DNA from: Trichormus variabilis 0441 | GTDB taxonomy: Bacteria; Cyanobacteriota; Cyanobacteriia; Cyanobacteriales; Nostocaceae | Length of the DNA stretch: 64,000 nt | Reading direction: 5' to 3' | Assembly: GCF_009856605.1 (NCBI RefSeq) | Contig: NZ_CP047242.1 | Span: 1,176,001-1,240,000, forward strand | Shown here: positions 17,853 through 27,785 of the stretch, piece after piece | Position numbering within the stretch: position 1 is the stretch's first letter | Layout: each line of letters starts with the position of its first letter | Made by a program: the position numbers and the translations under genes | The notes under the pieces: generated by a model | Seen by the model: only the letters and a program-made list of their open reading frames with translations | What the model was told of the DNA's origin: nothing | Database searches by the model: none

Positions 17853-18365
17853 ATGCTGACCCATCACCGCAAGCCCGTGTGCTTATCACTTATATCAACT
17901 GACCTACCATTCTGGTCTGTTGTAGAAACTGCTGGAACACTATATCAAAAAGACCTTGATAGGTTCCATTTATTACTGACTACACCGCCGCTTATCACCT
18001 GTGAATTAGCAAGTCCTGATACTCAAGAAGAACAACTTGCTTCACGTACTAGTAAAGCTTATGCCCCTGCTAGCCCTAGAGTTTTGTGGTTAGAAATTTC
18101 TCCCTATCGAGTAATTATGACCATGCAAGGTAACGATCAAGTGAGTTATCGTCACTTCTGGGAACAGGGCGTTTATGGCGTAAGTCGTTATTGGTTGCCA
18201 ACCGAGTCGTTACAACCCAGTGATCCCATCCGCTTACGGAACTATACCAATAGCTTGACTCTCAGTGGAAACGAACTACCAGAGCATTTGCGTGTGGAAT
18301 ATGAATTGTGGGCTGAAAAAGTCCAATTAGGGCGCTATATTCTCAATCTAGAAATTCAACATTAA
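17853..18365 (+). CDS. Cyanobacterial conserved hypothetical protein
   Basis: 170 residues. It contains LDRFHLLLTTPPLITCELASPD, APASPRVLWLEISPYRVIMTMQG and VSRYWLPTESLQPSDPIRLRNYT. No signal peptide, membrane segment or catalytic motif. The initial ATG is assumed. It converges with an ABC ATPase gene. Function unknown. Confidence 0.65.
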   Translation: MLTHHRKPVCLSLISTDLPFWSVVETAGTLYQKDLDRFHLLLTTPPLITCELASPDTQEEQLASRTSKAYAPASPRVLWLEISPYRVIMTMQGNDQVSYRHFWEQGVYGVSRYWLPTESLQPSDPIRLRNYTNSLTLSGNELPEHLRVEYELWAEKVQLGRYILNLEIQH

Positions 18366-18433
18366 TCACACAATACTGAATGATGAGTGCGACTCAACCG
18401 AAAGAGCGCCACTCATCACGTCAAATCATGGAC

Positions 18434-19108
18434 TCACGCCATAGGCTGGGGTTCTTTAACTTTCGCTTCTAATGTCGCTGGCTCTACTGATATTAATTCA
18501 CCGTGGTTTAATGTCCAGCAGTAGTCAGCGATCGCCAACAAATCACCAGCATCATGTGTTACTACTAATAATGTCCAATCTTGTTTAAGTTTGGCTAATA
18601 AGTTCACTAGTTGCCGACGCATTGACCAATCTAATCCGGCTGTCGGCTCATCTAGTAATAATAAGTTGGGTTGGCGAATTAATTGTACCGCCAAGGCTAA
18701 CCGCCGTTGTTGACCCCCACTTAAAGCATAGGGTGCAGCCGAAAGCGATAAATGCTCTAGTCCCACTTCACCTAATGCTTGTCTAACTCGCTCTGTCCCT
18801 AATTCAGGATGCCCTATGCGTAATTCTTCTAAAATCGTACCACCGCAAAAGTGCCGTTCGGGAAACTGAAACACCAAACCTGCTAATTGTTGTAGCTGTT
18901 CGGCTATGAGTTCTTGTTCTCGCCAGAAAACTCCACCAGATGTTGGTTCGGCTAGTCCAGATAAAATCTCTAATAAAGTACTTTTACCAGAACCGCTTGG
19001 GCCAATAATCAAACCCAGCTTTTGGGGTGGTAATTCTAGATTGACAGACTTGAGGATAGCTGTTGGGCAAGCGGTGGGATAGTAAACCAGATTTCGGAGA
19101 TAGAGCAT
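18434..19108 (-). CDS. ABC ATPase, ECF/CbiO-type (plant ABCI11-like)
   Basis: 224 residues: Walker A GPSGSGKST, Q-loop VFQFPERHF, signature LSGGQQRR, Walker B LLLLDEP and switch VTHD. The FQFPE Q-loop is typical of ATPases that drive energy-coupling-factor vitamin and metal importers. No S- or T-component gene lies nearby. Solo genes of this form also resemble chloroplast ABCI11, so the partner is encoded elsewhere. Substrate unknown. Confidence 0.88.
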   Translation of the reverse strand: MLYLRNLVYYPTACPTAILKSVNLELPPQKLGLIIGPSGSGKSTLLEILSGLAEPTSGGVFWREQELIAEQLQQLAGLVFQFPERHFCGGTILEELRIGHPELGTERVRQALGEVGLEHLSLSAAPYALSGGQQRRLALAVQLIRQPNLLLLDEPTAGLDWSMRRQLVNLLAKLKQDWTLLVVTHDAGDLLAIADYCWTLNHGELISVEPATLEAKVKEPQPMA

Positions 19109-19428
19109 TTGTTAAGATTACCAAACGTTGGCAAAGAACTCACTAACTAAGATTAACTACAACTAGAAAGGCTGGAAACTTCGCTCAGGATTTATAGATT
19201 GTTACTCAATTAAAACCTCAATTTACCAGCAAAGATCATCCTGATGGTTCCATTGTGACAGATTCCCCAAAAGCGGTGATTACAGTAATTTTGGGAACTT
19301 GACATGATGACTCAAGTCTAAGTGTGAGGAGTATATTATCTGCTATACACGCAAATCATAACTAAATAATTCAGTATTTTAAGTAACATAGACAACTTTT
19401 TCAACCGCAATTATTCTGAGGCTGATTC
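19109..19428. other. Divergent intergenic region with a possible relic
   Basis: About 320 bases between the ABC ATPase and TPR genes. The frame at 19201-19302 reads VTQLKPQFTSKDHPDGSIVT through ILGT and a stop but has no start, so it may be a gene relic. The rest is AT-rich promoter DNA. Confidence 0.35.
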
Positions 19429-20367
19429 ATGCTCAAAAATTTTCCCTCTCCTCACTCAATAATATTTTCTCAAGTAAATAAGCTAGCTCAGGCAAGTTTT
19501 GGGGTGGCGATCGCCTTAACTTTGGCAAGCAATCCATCATGGGCTGGCGATCCCTTCCGCGCAGAGAAACCGCGTAACATTGGCGACAATACAGAACAAG
19601 CTTTTAAAGCAGTTTTTCAACGGGGTGATTATCCCACCGCAGAACGTCACCTTAATCAAGCAATCTCCAGTGAAGCCAATGAGCCTCTAGCTTACGCTAT
19701 GAAAGCATCTTTAGCATACATTAATGGAGATTTGGCAGGGCTGAGTAATTACGGCAAGAAAACCCTGGAAACAGGACAGAAATTAGTTGCAACTGACGAA
19801 TTACGGGGCAATATTTACACAGCTGTAGGGCATTTTTTAGAAGGAGGGGCAATTATTAGCCGTGAAGGTACACTCAGAGGCGCACCTCAAGCTTTGGGAC
19901 GGCTAAGACAAGTATATGAACATCTGGATAAAGCAGAAGCGATTTCTCCGCAAGATCCAGAATTGAATTTACTCAAGGGTTATATGGACTTGATGCTGTC
20001 TGTGAGTTTACCCTTCGCCAATCCAGATGAGGCGATTAATCGGCTACAAAGAAATGCTGCGCCTCAGTATTTAACTAATCGAGGTATTGCGATCGCCTAT
20101 CGTGATTTAAAACAGTATCCTCAAGCTCTAGATTATGCTAACCGCGCCATCAAAGAAGCTTCAGATAACCCTGAGTTGTATTATCTCAAAGCGCAAATTC
20201 TCCAAGGACAAGGTAGCCAAGAAAAAAGCCAGCAATTAATTCGAGAAGCAATCGCTAATTTTGACAAAGCCTTAACTAAAAGGTCTCAGCTTCCCATTTC
20301 ATTGGTAAAGCAAATTGAAAGCGAACGCAATAATGCTGTTAATAACCTTAATAGTGCGAGGCGGTAA
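19429..20367 (+). CDS. Exported TPR protein (Sll0314-like)
   Basis: 312 residues. A longish leader (to NPSWAGDPF, about residue 40) looks like a signal peptide, placing the protein in the periplasm or thylakoid lumen. TPR-like pairs follow, such as FQRGDYPTAERHLNQAISSEANEPLAYAM and KQYPQALDYANRAIKEASDNPELYYLK. It resembles cyanobacterial Sll0314-type proteins of unknown function. Convergent with the RSH gene across an STRR repeat. Confidence 0.75.
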   Translation: MLKNFPSPHSIIFSQVNKLAQASFGVAIALTLASNPSWAGDPFRAEKPRNIGDNTEQAFKAVFQRGDYPTAERHLNQAISSEANEPLAYAMKASLAYINGDLAGLSNYGKKTLETGQKLVATDELRGNIYTAVGHFLEGGAIISREGTLRGAPQALGRLRQVYEHLDKAEAISPQDPELNLLKGYMDLMLSVSLPFANPDEAINRLQRNAAPQYLTNRGIAIAYRDLKQYPQALDYANRAIKEASDNPELYYLKAQILQGQGSQEKSQQLIREAIANFDKALTKRSQLPISLVKQIESERNNAVNNLNSARR

Positions 20368-20370
20368 TTG

Positions 20371-20416
20371 GTAATTGGGGACTGGGGATTGGGGACTGGG
20401 GACTGGGGATTGGGGA
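20371..20416. repeat. STRR-type tandem repeat (GGGGACTGGGGATT units)
   Basis: Tandem GGGGACTGGGGATT / GGGGACT units, with complementary CCCAGTCCCC and ACCAATTACC sequence at about 20440-20468, between convergent genes. The array could fold into a hairpin and act as a terminator. The same unit appears inside the ABC gene at 25298-25330. Confidence 0.85.
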
Positions 20417-20470
20417 CAAATAAAAGTCTGTTTCATCACCAATTACCGATTACCCATTACCCAGTCCCCA

Positions 20471-22726
20471 TCACTCATCAATTTGTCCTACACGGCGAAT
20501 ATTGAGAATATCGCTCATTTTTTTGATTTGGATGAACACTTGTTCTAGTTGTGGGCGATCGCGTATATCTATACCTAAGTCTATTAATGCTGGTTGATTA
20601 ACTGCTGTTTTTACCTGGGCGTAACGTACGTTGATCCCTTGGTCACTCAGTCGAGACAAGATATCTTTTAATACTCCCACCCGGTCTAGGGCTTCTATTT
20701 GAACATTGACTGGGTAAGTTTGGGGACGACCTCTATTTTCTGCGACTGGGTTCCAACTAACGGGGACTAGGCGATCGCATTCCACTGTCTCTAAATTATG
20801 ACAGCCTTGGCGATGGATGGAAATTCCCCTACCCCGTGTTACTGCGCCAATAATTGGTTCACCGGGGATTGGTGTACAACAACCAGCGAGGTGATATACC
20901 AATCCTTCTACACCCACAATTGGTGAATCTGTTGCACGGGTGATGGGTGTGGGTGCTTTGGCGGTAGATGGTTCTTTGGGCAATAATATGGGCGTATCTA
21001 CTACCGGCTGTTGGGATTTAACCACTTCTCGCCAGCGATTTAACACCAAGTTGAGTGTGACTTCGCCGTAACCCATACCTGCGAGTAAATCTTCAGCACT
21101 GTGATAATTACATTTTTCGGAAACAGTCCGCATTGCATCCGACTTTAAAAGACTATCTAAGCCAGTTTTCCCCAATTCTTTTTCTAATAATTCTCGACCA
21201 CGAGCCACATTTTCTTCCCGGCGCGATCGCTTGTACCATTGTTTAATTCGATACTTGGCGGCGGAAGTTCTCACAAAGTTGAGCCAATCTAAGCTGGGAT
21301 GGCTATTCTTTTGAGTAATAATTTCTACAATATCGCCATTGCTTAGTCTAGTTGATAAAGGAACCATGCGTCCGTTAACTCGCGCCCCGGCACAGTGATT
21401 ACCAACTTCTGTATGAATATGATAGGCAAAATCTATAGTTGTAGCCCCAGGACTTAAAGGAATTACATCGCCTTTGGGCGTGAAGACATAAACATCATCT
21501 TCAAATAAGTTATCTTTAACGCTATCGAGATATTCTTGTGCGTCTTTGAGGTCACTTTGCCATTCCAACAATTGACGCAACCAAGTAAACTTTTCATCTG
21601 ATGTTGTTATCAGGCTGTTAGAACCACCAGTTTCTTTATACTTCCAATGGGCGGCGATCCCGTATTCGGCGATGCGGTGCATTTCCATTGTCCGAATCTG
21701 CACTTCCAAAGGACGACCAGTTAAACCGATAACCCCTGTGTGCAGAGATTGATAACGGTTGGGTTTGGGTAAGCCGATATAATCTTTAAATCTGCCGGGG
21801 ATCGGGCGAAAAGCGTCATGTACTACAGCTAAAGCCCGGTAACATTCCTCATTGGTTTCGACAATAATCCGCAGTGCTGCTAGATCATAAATTTCATTAA
21901 ATTCTTTTTGCTGTCGGTGCATCTTTTGGTAAATACTGTAAAGATGCTTAGGGCGACCACTGATATCTAGACAGCGAATTCCTGCTTGCTGGAGGCGATC
22001 GCGTAAAATTGCTGTAGCTTTGGCTAATTTCTCTTCCCGTGCGTCCCGCTTTTCGGAAACATACTTTTGCATTTGCCGAAAAGCTTCCGGCTCTAAATTC
22101 TTAAAGGCTAAATCTTCTAATTCCCACTTAATTCGCCAGATCCCCAAGCGATTGGCTAAAGGTGCAAAGATATCTCGTGTTTCTTGGGCTGAACGTCGAC
22201 GGCTATCTTCTGACATATATTGCAGAGTTCGCATATTATGCAAACGGTCTGCTAACTTCACCACAATTACCCGAATATCTTGCGCCATCGCCAAAAACAT
22301 CCGCCGGAAGTTTTCCGCTTGACTTTCGGTTTTGCTTTTAAAATTGATTTTAGAAAGCTTGGTGACACCTTCCACCAACTGCTTGACTTCCGGGCCGAAA
22401 CGCTCTTCTATTTCCTCAATTGTGACATCTGTATCTTCGACTACATCATGAAGAAATCCAGCTGCTATCATAGCAGGACTACCCCCTAAGTCCCGCAGCA
22501 GCCCGGCTACAGCGATGGGGTGACTAATATATAGTTCTCCAGATTTGCGATATTGTCCGTGATGCAGTTGGTAAGCAAAATCAAATGCCCGACAGATTAA
22601 CGTGTTATCACTACACATTCGGTCATTTTCTGCCTTGCTGCCATATGTTGATGAATCCCGCAAACATTGCTTCAGCCATTCTGGAAGGCTAAGGTCGGTT
22701 GGGGAACTAATAGCGATGCTGCTCAT
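20471..22726 (-). CDS. spoT: Bifunctional (p)ppGpp synthetase/hydrolase, RSH family
   Basis: 751 residues from ATG 22726 (MSSIAISSPTDLSLPEW); a longer frame from a GTG is not supported. In order: HD hydrolase domain (GFLHDVVEDTDV at about 100), synthetase domain with RLHNMRTLQYM and YQSLHTGVIGLTGRPLEVQIRT, TGS domain (VYVFTPKGDVIPL), a conserved Cys region (GCCTPIPGEPI) and a C-terminal ACT domain (VNVQIEALDRVGVLKDIL). Both HD and synthetase motifs are intact, so it should make and degrade the stringent alarmone. Confidence 0.95.
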   Translation of the reverse strand: MSSIAISSPTDLSLPEWLKQCLRDSSTYGSKAENDRMCSDNTLICRAFDFAYQLHHGQYRKSGELYISHPIAVAGLLRDLGGSPAMIAAGFLHDVVEDTDVTIEEIEERFGPEVKQLVEGVTKLSKINFKSKTESQAENFRRMFLAMAQDIRVIVVKLADRLHNMRTLQYMSEDSRRRSAQETRDIFAPLANRLGIWRIKWELEDLAFKNLEPEAFRQMQKYVSEKRDAREEKLAKATAILRDRLQQAGIRCLDISGRPKHLYSIYQKMHRQQKEFNEIYDLAALRIIVETNEECYRALAVVHDAFRPIPGRFKDYIGLPKPNRYQSLHTGVIGLTGRPLEVQIRTMEMHRIAEYGIAAHWKYKETGGSNSLITTSDEKFTWLRQLLEWQSDLKDAQEYLDSVKDNLFEDDVYVFTPKGDVIPLSPGATTIDFAYHIHTEVGNHCAGARVNGRMVPLSTRLSNGDIVEIITQKNSHPSLDWLNFVRTSAAKYRIKQWYKRSRREENVARGRELLEKELGKTGLDSLLKSDAMRTVSEKCNYHSAEDLLAGMGYGEVTLNLVLNRWREVVKSQQPVVDTPILLPKEPSTAKAPTPITRATDSPIVGVEGLVYHLAGCCTPIPGEPIIGAVTRGRGISIHRQGCHNLETVECDRLVPVSWNPVAENRGRPQTYPVNVQIEALDRVGVLKDILSRLSDQGINVRYAQVKTAVNQPALIDLGIDIRDRPQLEQVFIQIKKMSDILNIRRVGQIDE

Positions 22727-23011
22727 ACAATAGAAGAGGTGATCGGTGGATAGTTGAGAGGTTGACGCAATTAACAGCACTTTTGTTGGTCATGCTGTTA
22801 CCCTGGTGAGGGCAGTAAACGCTGTGTGAGATACCCTATGAGACTATAGTAATGGTCTATTTCGGGTTGGAAAAAACATAAATGGGAAAAAATATATATT
22901 GCAAACGCAGCCTCAATACAATACTTGAGGCTGGTGATGCTGATAATAGCCTGATTAGATTTATTGTATAAATAATTTTCTTGACATTAATACTATCGTA
23001 AATAGCACTAG

Positions 23012-23371
23012 ATGTCTTTAAATCTTGAAAAATATCAGAGCCTAGTAACATTACTACTGGAGTTCCGTCAGGGAATCAACACGAATCAAATCGTCGTCAC
23101 AGAAGCACGCCAACGCCTAGCTGGTTTAAAGCAACTCTTTGGGGAGGAAATCGCACCTTTAGCTGAGGAGGATGCACGTATACAGCCCTACAAGACAGAA
23201 ATTAGCAAACAACTGCGTCTATTAGAGGTAGATGTGATGTTTTTACAAGGAGCGCGACAACCATCTACAGCCAAAACAAGATTAGAGACGATAAGCGATC
23301 GCCTCCATACTCTAATTCAATATTGCCACGCCATACTGCAACAAACGCCACCAAACGAAAAAGAGTTATAA
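23012..23371 (+). CDS. PatD-like protein (heterocyst frequency control family)
   Basis: 119 residues, helical: MSLNLEKYQSLVTLLLEFRQG, then EISKQLRLLEVDVMFLQGARQPSTAKTRLETI. The KQLRLLEVDVMFLQGARQ core resembles what I recall of cyanobacterial PatD proteins, which tune heterocyst frequency. I saw no clear NtcA box (GTA-N8-TAC) upstream. Assignment from memory, moderate. The gene stands alone downstream of and divergent from RSH. Confidence 0.55.
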   Translation: MSLNLEKYQSLVTLLLEFRQGINTNQIVVTEARQRLAGLKQLFGEEIAPLAEEDARIQPYKTEISKQLRLLEVDVMFLQGARQPSTAKTRLETISDRLHTLIQYCHAILQQTPPNEKEL

Positions 23372-23622
23372 GTTACACATATTTGGGGTTTGAGAATACT
23401 GAGACTAAGGGTAACTTACGCAGGTCTGGTTAACGTTGCAAAAGGTGAGAATCCTAAACAGTTATAAGCTTACCAGAATAAATTATATTCATTATCTCGG
23501 CTTGGCAAGTTTAGAATATATAGTGTCATACACAAGAAACCAATGACCTAAACTCTTAACTTGCCACCAAAATTAGAACAGTATCCCGTACAGCAAGCCC
23601 AAGCCTAAAATAATCTCCAATT

Positions 23623-23895
23623 ATGGCACTTATGGCACAATTACAGCTTCAAGAAATACTTAATCAAATTAATCAGATGGATGTAGAGGAGCTACAGCAG
23701 TTAAATCAAGCTATTCAGAAATGTTTGGTTATAAAAAAAGAAACCACTAATCAAACAGCATTTCATCAAGCATTATTAAATTCTGGCTTAGTGAAACAAA
23801 TCAAACGTCATTCGTGTTTTACGCCAACTCAACAGCAACTGATTCAGGTAGAGGGAAAACCTATTTCTGAAACAATTGTTGAGGAACGCCGCTAG
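23623..23895 (+). CDS. Antitoxin-like protein of a VapBC-type pair
   Basis: 90 residues, MALMAQLQLQEILNQINQMDVEELQQLNQAIQKCLV, with a polar tail GKPISETIVEERR. The second methionine (23632) may be the true start. Its stop codon TAG is followed directly by the ATG of the PIN-domain gene. This tight pairing with a toxin, not homology, is the main reason for the call. Confidence 0.7.
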   Translation: MALMAQLQLQEILNQINQMDVEELQQLNQAIQKCLVIKKETTNQTAFHQALLNSGLVKQIKRHSCFTPTQQQLIQVEGKPISETIVEERR

Positions 23896-24360
23896 ATGGC
23901 GATTTATTTTATAGACAGTAGTGCATTAGTCAAGCGTTACGTTAATGAGATTGGTTCATCATGGGTATTAGGTTTGTTTGAACCTGCTTTGAGTAACGAA
24001 GTTTTTATTGCAGCAATCACAGGTGTCGAGATTGTCGCCGCAGTTACAAGACGATCTCGTGGCGGAAGCATAAGTTTTGTAGATGCAAAATTAGTATGTA
24101 ATCAGTTTCGCAAAGATTTGCAAACCGAGTATCAAGTTGTCGAAATTACTGAAAATGTAATTATTTCTGCTATGTCCTTGGCTGAAACCTATGGTTTACG
24201 TGGTTATGATGCTACTCAGCTCGCAACTGGACTGGCCGTGAATGCACTAGGAATTGCTAACGGTTTGTCTTCTGTCACTTTTATCTCAGCAGATAATGAG
24301 TTGAATCTAGCAGCCTCTAGTGAAGGATTAGTTATTGAAAATCCCAACACTCATCTTTAA
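23896..24360 (+). CDS. PIN-domain ribonuclease (VapC-like toxin)
   Basis: 154 residues with the PIN acidic tetrad: D7 in FIDSSALVKRY, E45 in TGVEIVAAV, D105 in LRGYDATQLA and D133 in FISADNELN. Such proteins cut RNA when free of their antitoxin. It starts immediately after the stop of the 23623 gene, giving a two-gene toxin-antitoxin unit. Full length, no damage. Confidence 0.88.
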   Translation: MAIYFIDSSALVKRYVNEIGSSWVLGLFEPALSNEVFIAAITGVEIVAAVTRRSRGGSISFVDAKLVCNQFRKDLQTEYQVVEITENVIISAMSLAETYGLRGYDATQLATGLAVNALGIANGLSSVTFISADNELNLAASSEGLVIENPNTHL

Positions 24361-24478
24361 GGTGAAGTCACCTAGATTTAGAATTTTGATTGCCTCGAAC
24401 AGCTATTTAAAGAATTTGATACACTAGCTTAAATTTGAAATTATAGAAGCTGGTAGCCCTGGGCTGATAACTAAATTT

Positions 24479-26131
24479 ATGAATAAAGAATTATTTTGTA
24501 TAGAAAATCTGCGTGTCGCCTATCCACAGCGTAGTGGAGAAGAACTACAGTGGGCGATTGATGATGTATCTTTTACCTTGCAACCAGGGGAAAGAATGGG
24601 GTTGGTAGGTGAATCTGGTTGTGGTAAATCGACCTTGGGAAGGGCGGCGATGCGTTTGTTACCACCTTCTAGTCTGGTGGAAGGGCGGGTGACTTTTCAA
24701 GGAAAGTCGGTATTTGATTTAACACCCAATGAATTGCGGAAATTTCGGGGGGAAGCTGTAGCTTTAATTTTCCAAGACCCGATGACGCGCCTTGATCCTT
24801 TGATGACGATTGGGAATCACTGTATCGAAACTTTGCAAGCCCACGCACCGGAATTATCAGCCAAAGAAGCAAAGGAAAAGGCGCTGGCGACTTTGGAAAA
24901 GGTGAAGATTCCGGCTAGTCGTTGGGGACAGTACCCCCATGAGTTTAGCGGAGGAATGCGCCAAAGGGTAGCGATCGCTCTCGCCCTCCTCCTCAACCCC
25001 AAGTTAATTGTCGCTGATGAACCCACGACTAGCTTAGATGTCACTGTCTCGGCTCAGATATTACAAGAGTTAACCCGCCTATGCAGTGAAGAAAACATGG
25101 CGCTGTTACTGATTTCTCACGATTTAGCAATGGTAGCTGAGTATTGTAGCCGCATCGGTGTAATGTATAACGGCAAAATGGTGGAAATGGGTACAACTGA
25201 ATCTGTATTTAAAAACCCCCAACATGAATATACGCGATCGCTCCTCAAAGCCGCTCTGCATATTCAAGCAGTAGATGAAGGTAGTAGCGAAGCCTCCCAG
25301 TCCCCAATCCCTAGTCCCCAATCGCCAATCCTACGAATTACAGAACTAAAGCAGTATTACACGATAGAGCCTAACTTTGTAGAACGACTATTTAAGGCGG
25401 AAAGCCAAACTATTAAAGCTGTAGATGGGATTAACTTGGAATTATATCCAGGGGAAATTTTAGGGTTAGTGGGTGAGTCTGGATGCGGTAAGAGTACGCT
25501 TTCGCGGACGATATTACAGTTAATTCGTCCCACCTCAGGCAAAGTAGAGTTTTTAGGCCAAGATTTAACCAAGTTATCGCGTCAAGAAATCCGCGCTTGT
25601 CGGCGACAAATTCAAATGGTGTTTCAAGACCCCCATGCTTGTCTGAATCCAGCCATGACGGTGGGAGAAAGTATTGCTGACCCTTTATTAATCCATCACC
25701 TAGCTGATGCGGCTAAGGCGAAAGAACAAGTGTTGTGGATGTTGCAAAAAGTCGGCTTAACGCCACCAGAAGTTTATTATCAGCGCTACCCCTCCGATTT
25801 ATCTGGGGGACAACAGCAACGGGTGGCGATCGCTCGTGCGTTGATTACTCGTCCTAAAATGTTAATCTGCGATGAACCTGTGAGTATGTTAGATGCTAGT
25901 GTGCAATCGCAAGTGCTGGATTTGATGTTGCAACTCAAGGAAGAATTTGAGTTAACTTATTTGTTTATCACCCATGACTTGTGGTTAGCAAGATTTTTGT
26001 GCGATCGCATTGCTGTCATGCACGGCGGTAAAATTGTCGAACTTGGGGAAACAAAGCAGATTTTTGCTCATCCCCAGCATCCATACACCCAAACTCTCTT
26101 AGCGGCTGCACCCTTACTTGCAAGAGCGTAG
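24479..26131 (+). CDS. Fused double ATPase of a peptide/nickel-type ABC transporter
   Basis: 550 residues: two complete nucleotide-binding domains. Each has Walker A GESGCGKST and a Walker B (LIVADEP, LICDEP); signature motifs are FSGGMRQR and LSGGQQQR. This is the DppD-DppF or YejF layout. The linker at about residues 270-285 (EGSSEASQSPIPSPQSPIL) is encoded by STRR repeats (25298-25330). No permease or binding protein is adjacent, so membrane partners are elsewhere. Substrate probably peptides, uncertain. Confidence 0.9.
   Translation: MNKELFCIENLRVAYPQRSGEELQWAIDDVSFTLQPGERMGLVGESGCGKSTLGRAAMRLLPPSSLVEGRVTFQGKSVFDLTPNELRKFRGEAVALIFQDPMTRLDPLMTIGNHCIETLQAHAPELSAKEAKEKALATLEKVKIPASRWGQYPHEFSGGMRQRVAIALALLLNPKLIVADEPTTSLDVTVSAQILQELTRLCSEENMALLLISHDLAMVAEYCSRIGVMYNGKMVEMGTTESVFKNPQHEYTRSLLKAALHIQAVDEGSSEASQSPIPSPQSPILRITELKQYYTIEPNFVERLFKAESQTIKAVDGINLELYPGEILGLVGESGCGKSTLSRTILQLIRPTSGKVEFLGQDLTKLSRQEIRACRRQIQMVFQDPHACLNPAMTVGESIADPLLIHHLADAAKAKEQVLWMLQKVGLTPPEVYYQRYPSDLSGGQQQRVAIARALITRPKMLICDEPVSMLDASVQSQVLDLMLQLKEEFELTYLFITHDLWLARFLCDRIAVMHGGKIVELGETKQIFAHPQHPYTQTLLAAAPLLARA
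25298..25330. repeat. STRR repeat inside the ABC linker
   Basis: CAGTCCCCAATCCCTAG then TCCCCAATCGCCAATC, two units of the complement of GGGGATTGGGGACT, placed exactly between the two ATPase domains. The frame is preserved and the residues are Ser/Pro-rich. Confidence 0.8.
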
Positions 26132-26171
26132 TCATACCGTTTCTTCATGAAGATGTGCTTTATTCTGGACT

Positions 26172-26213
26172 GTAGAGACGCGACTCATCGCGTCTTCACT
26201 AATGATGTGTTGC
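26172..26213. repeat. Interspersed palindrome, copy A
   Basis: GTAGAGACGCGACTCATCGC then GTCTTCAC and AATGATGTGTTGC. The same unit recurs at 38248-38289. It lies between convergent genes and may serve as a terminator. Confidence 0.8.
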
Positions 26214-26244
26214 TGGGAAATCAGTTAGCCATAGATAGTCACAG

Positions 26245-27564
26245 CTATTGTTGATTCACCGTTTTTGGTTCTACAAAAGCTTCTCGACCTGTAATCAATC
26301 TGGAGCGACGATTACGAGTGATATAATTCCACGCCCACTGAAATACTACTAGTAGTTTAGTGTCAAACTCGATTAAGAAGTAGATGTGAATTAATAGCCA
26401 GAATACCCAAGCAATAAAACCTTGCAGCTTAATTAAGCCCAAATCTACGACAGCTAGGTTTTGCCCAATCATTGCCAAACTGCCCACATCATTATAACGA
26501 AATTCTGGCAAAGTTTGACCTTTTAGGCGTTTTTTAATGAGTTTGGCTACATACTCTCCTTGTTGTGTAGCTACGGGTGCAACACCGGGTAAGGGTTTAC
26601 CATTTTGATGGGAGAAGTTGCCTAAATCTCCCACAACAAAAATGTTTTTGTAACCTCTAACAGTTAAGTCTGGTTCTACAATTACACGTCCGGCGTGGTC
26701 ACATTCTACACCTGTGCGTTCTGCTAGGACTTCTCCCATTGGGGAAGCTTTTACACCTGCTGCCCATAATATAGTTTTTGAGGGAATTTCTTTAACTTCA
26801 TCGCCATTTTTGAAAGTAACGATGTCATTTTCAATATTGGTCACCCGCGTTTTAGTTTGGATAATTGCACCCAACTTTTGCAAAGATTCTGCTGCTACTT
26901 GGGATAACTCTGGCGCAATGTGGGGAAGGATGCGATCGCCCCCTTGCAGTAGTAAAATTTTTGTTTCTGAGGTGTCGATGCTGCGAAAATCTTCTTTGAG
27001 GGTTTTGTATGCTAATTCGGCGATCGCACCCGCTAATTCTACACCAGTCGGGCCGCCCCCTACAATCACGAAAGTCAGCCAAGCACGGCGCTTTTCGGGG
27101 TCTGTTTCTTTTTCTGCTGCTTCAAATGCGCCAAATATCCGGCGACGCATTTCTATCGCGTCTTCCACGGTTTTCAAACCGGGTGCAAGGTCTTTCCAGT
27201 GGTCTTTCCCAAAATAAGAATGGTTAGCACCTGTGGCGACGATCAATGTATCATATGGTACTACTTTATCATCCAAGATAACGTGTTGTGCTTTGGGATT
27301 AATATCCTTTACTTCTCCCAGCAACACTTGTGTATTCTTACTTTTACTGAATACAGCTCGTAATGGTGAGGAAATGTCGCCAGGTGATAGGGTACCTGTA
27401 GCAACTTGATATAAAAGTGGCTGAAATAAGTGAAAGTTACGTTTATCGATAAGAGTAACACTTACATTTGCTTTCGCAAGAGTCTTTGCTGTATAAAGTC
27501 CACCAAAGCCACCACCAACAATTACAACCTGATGTGGTGCCTTTTTTTCATGTAAATCTACCAT
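26245..27564 (-). CDS. Type II NADH dehydrogenase (NDH-2)
   Basis: 439 residues. Two Rossmann folds: FAD-binding VVIVGGGFGGLYTAK near residue 13 and NADH-binding FVIVGGGPTGVELAG near 167. FHLFQPLLYQVATGTL and VFVVGDLGNF are NDH-2 hallmarks. A C-terminal hydrophobic segment (FIAWVFWLLIHIYFLIEF) anchors it to the membrane. It passes electrons from NADH to quinone without pumping protons. Monocistronic. Confidence 0.93.
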   Translation of the reverse strand: MVDLHEKKAPHQVVIVGGGFGGLYTAKTLAKANVSVTLIDKRNFHLFQPLLYQVATGTLSPGDISSPLRAVFSKSKNTQVLLGEVKDINPKAQHVILDDKVVPYDTLIVATGANHSYFGKDHWKDLAPGLKTVEDAIEMRRRIFGAFEAAEKETDPEKRRAWLTFVIVGGGPTGVELAGAIAELAYKTLKEDFRSIDTSETKILLLQGGDRILPHIAPELSQVAAESLQKLGAIIQTKTRVTNIENDIVTFKNGDEVKEIPSKTILWAAGVKASPMGEVLAERTGVECDHAGRVIVEPDLTVRGYKNIFVVGDLGNFSHQNGKPLPGVAPVATQQGEYVAKLIKKRLKGQTLPEFRYNDVGSLAMIGQNLAVVDLGLIKLQGFIAWVFWLLIHIYFLIEFDTKLLVVFQWAWNYITRNRRSRLITGREAFVEPKTVNQQ

Positions 27565-27785
27565 AAAACATAATCCTGTGTTAAGAGCGTTGTAACTTTT
27601 CTTAACAAAGATGTAGCAGAATTATGCTTAAGGTTGCCGTTTATTCAGAACAATTGAAAAAATCATGAAAGTAGCGAAAGTTATCTTTAGAACTTACCCA
27701 TGAAAACGAAAAATCAAGAACTTGAACAAACCCTAAATCCTGTCTTTCTCCCCCAAATGGGTGATTTAATTCTCTAAACCATTGA

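Noticed and set aside
20371..20416. Tandem repeat considered as a CRISPR array
   Set aside because: Units are short and contiguous with no unique spacers and no cas genes nearby; this is an STRR repeat.
22940..23011. Possible NtcA box or 24-bp palindrome before the PatD-like gene
   Set aside because: No GTA-N8-TAC pattern, and only a right half-site GATTTATTGT is present.
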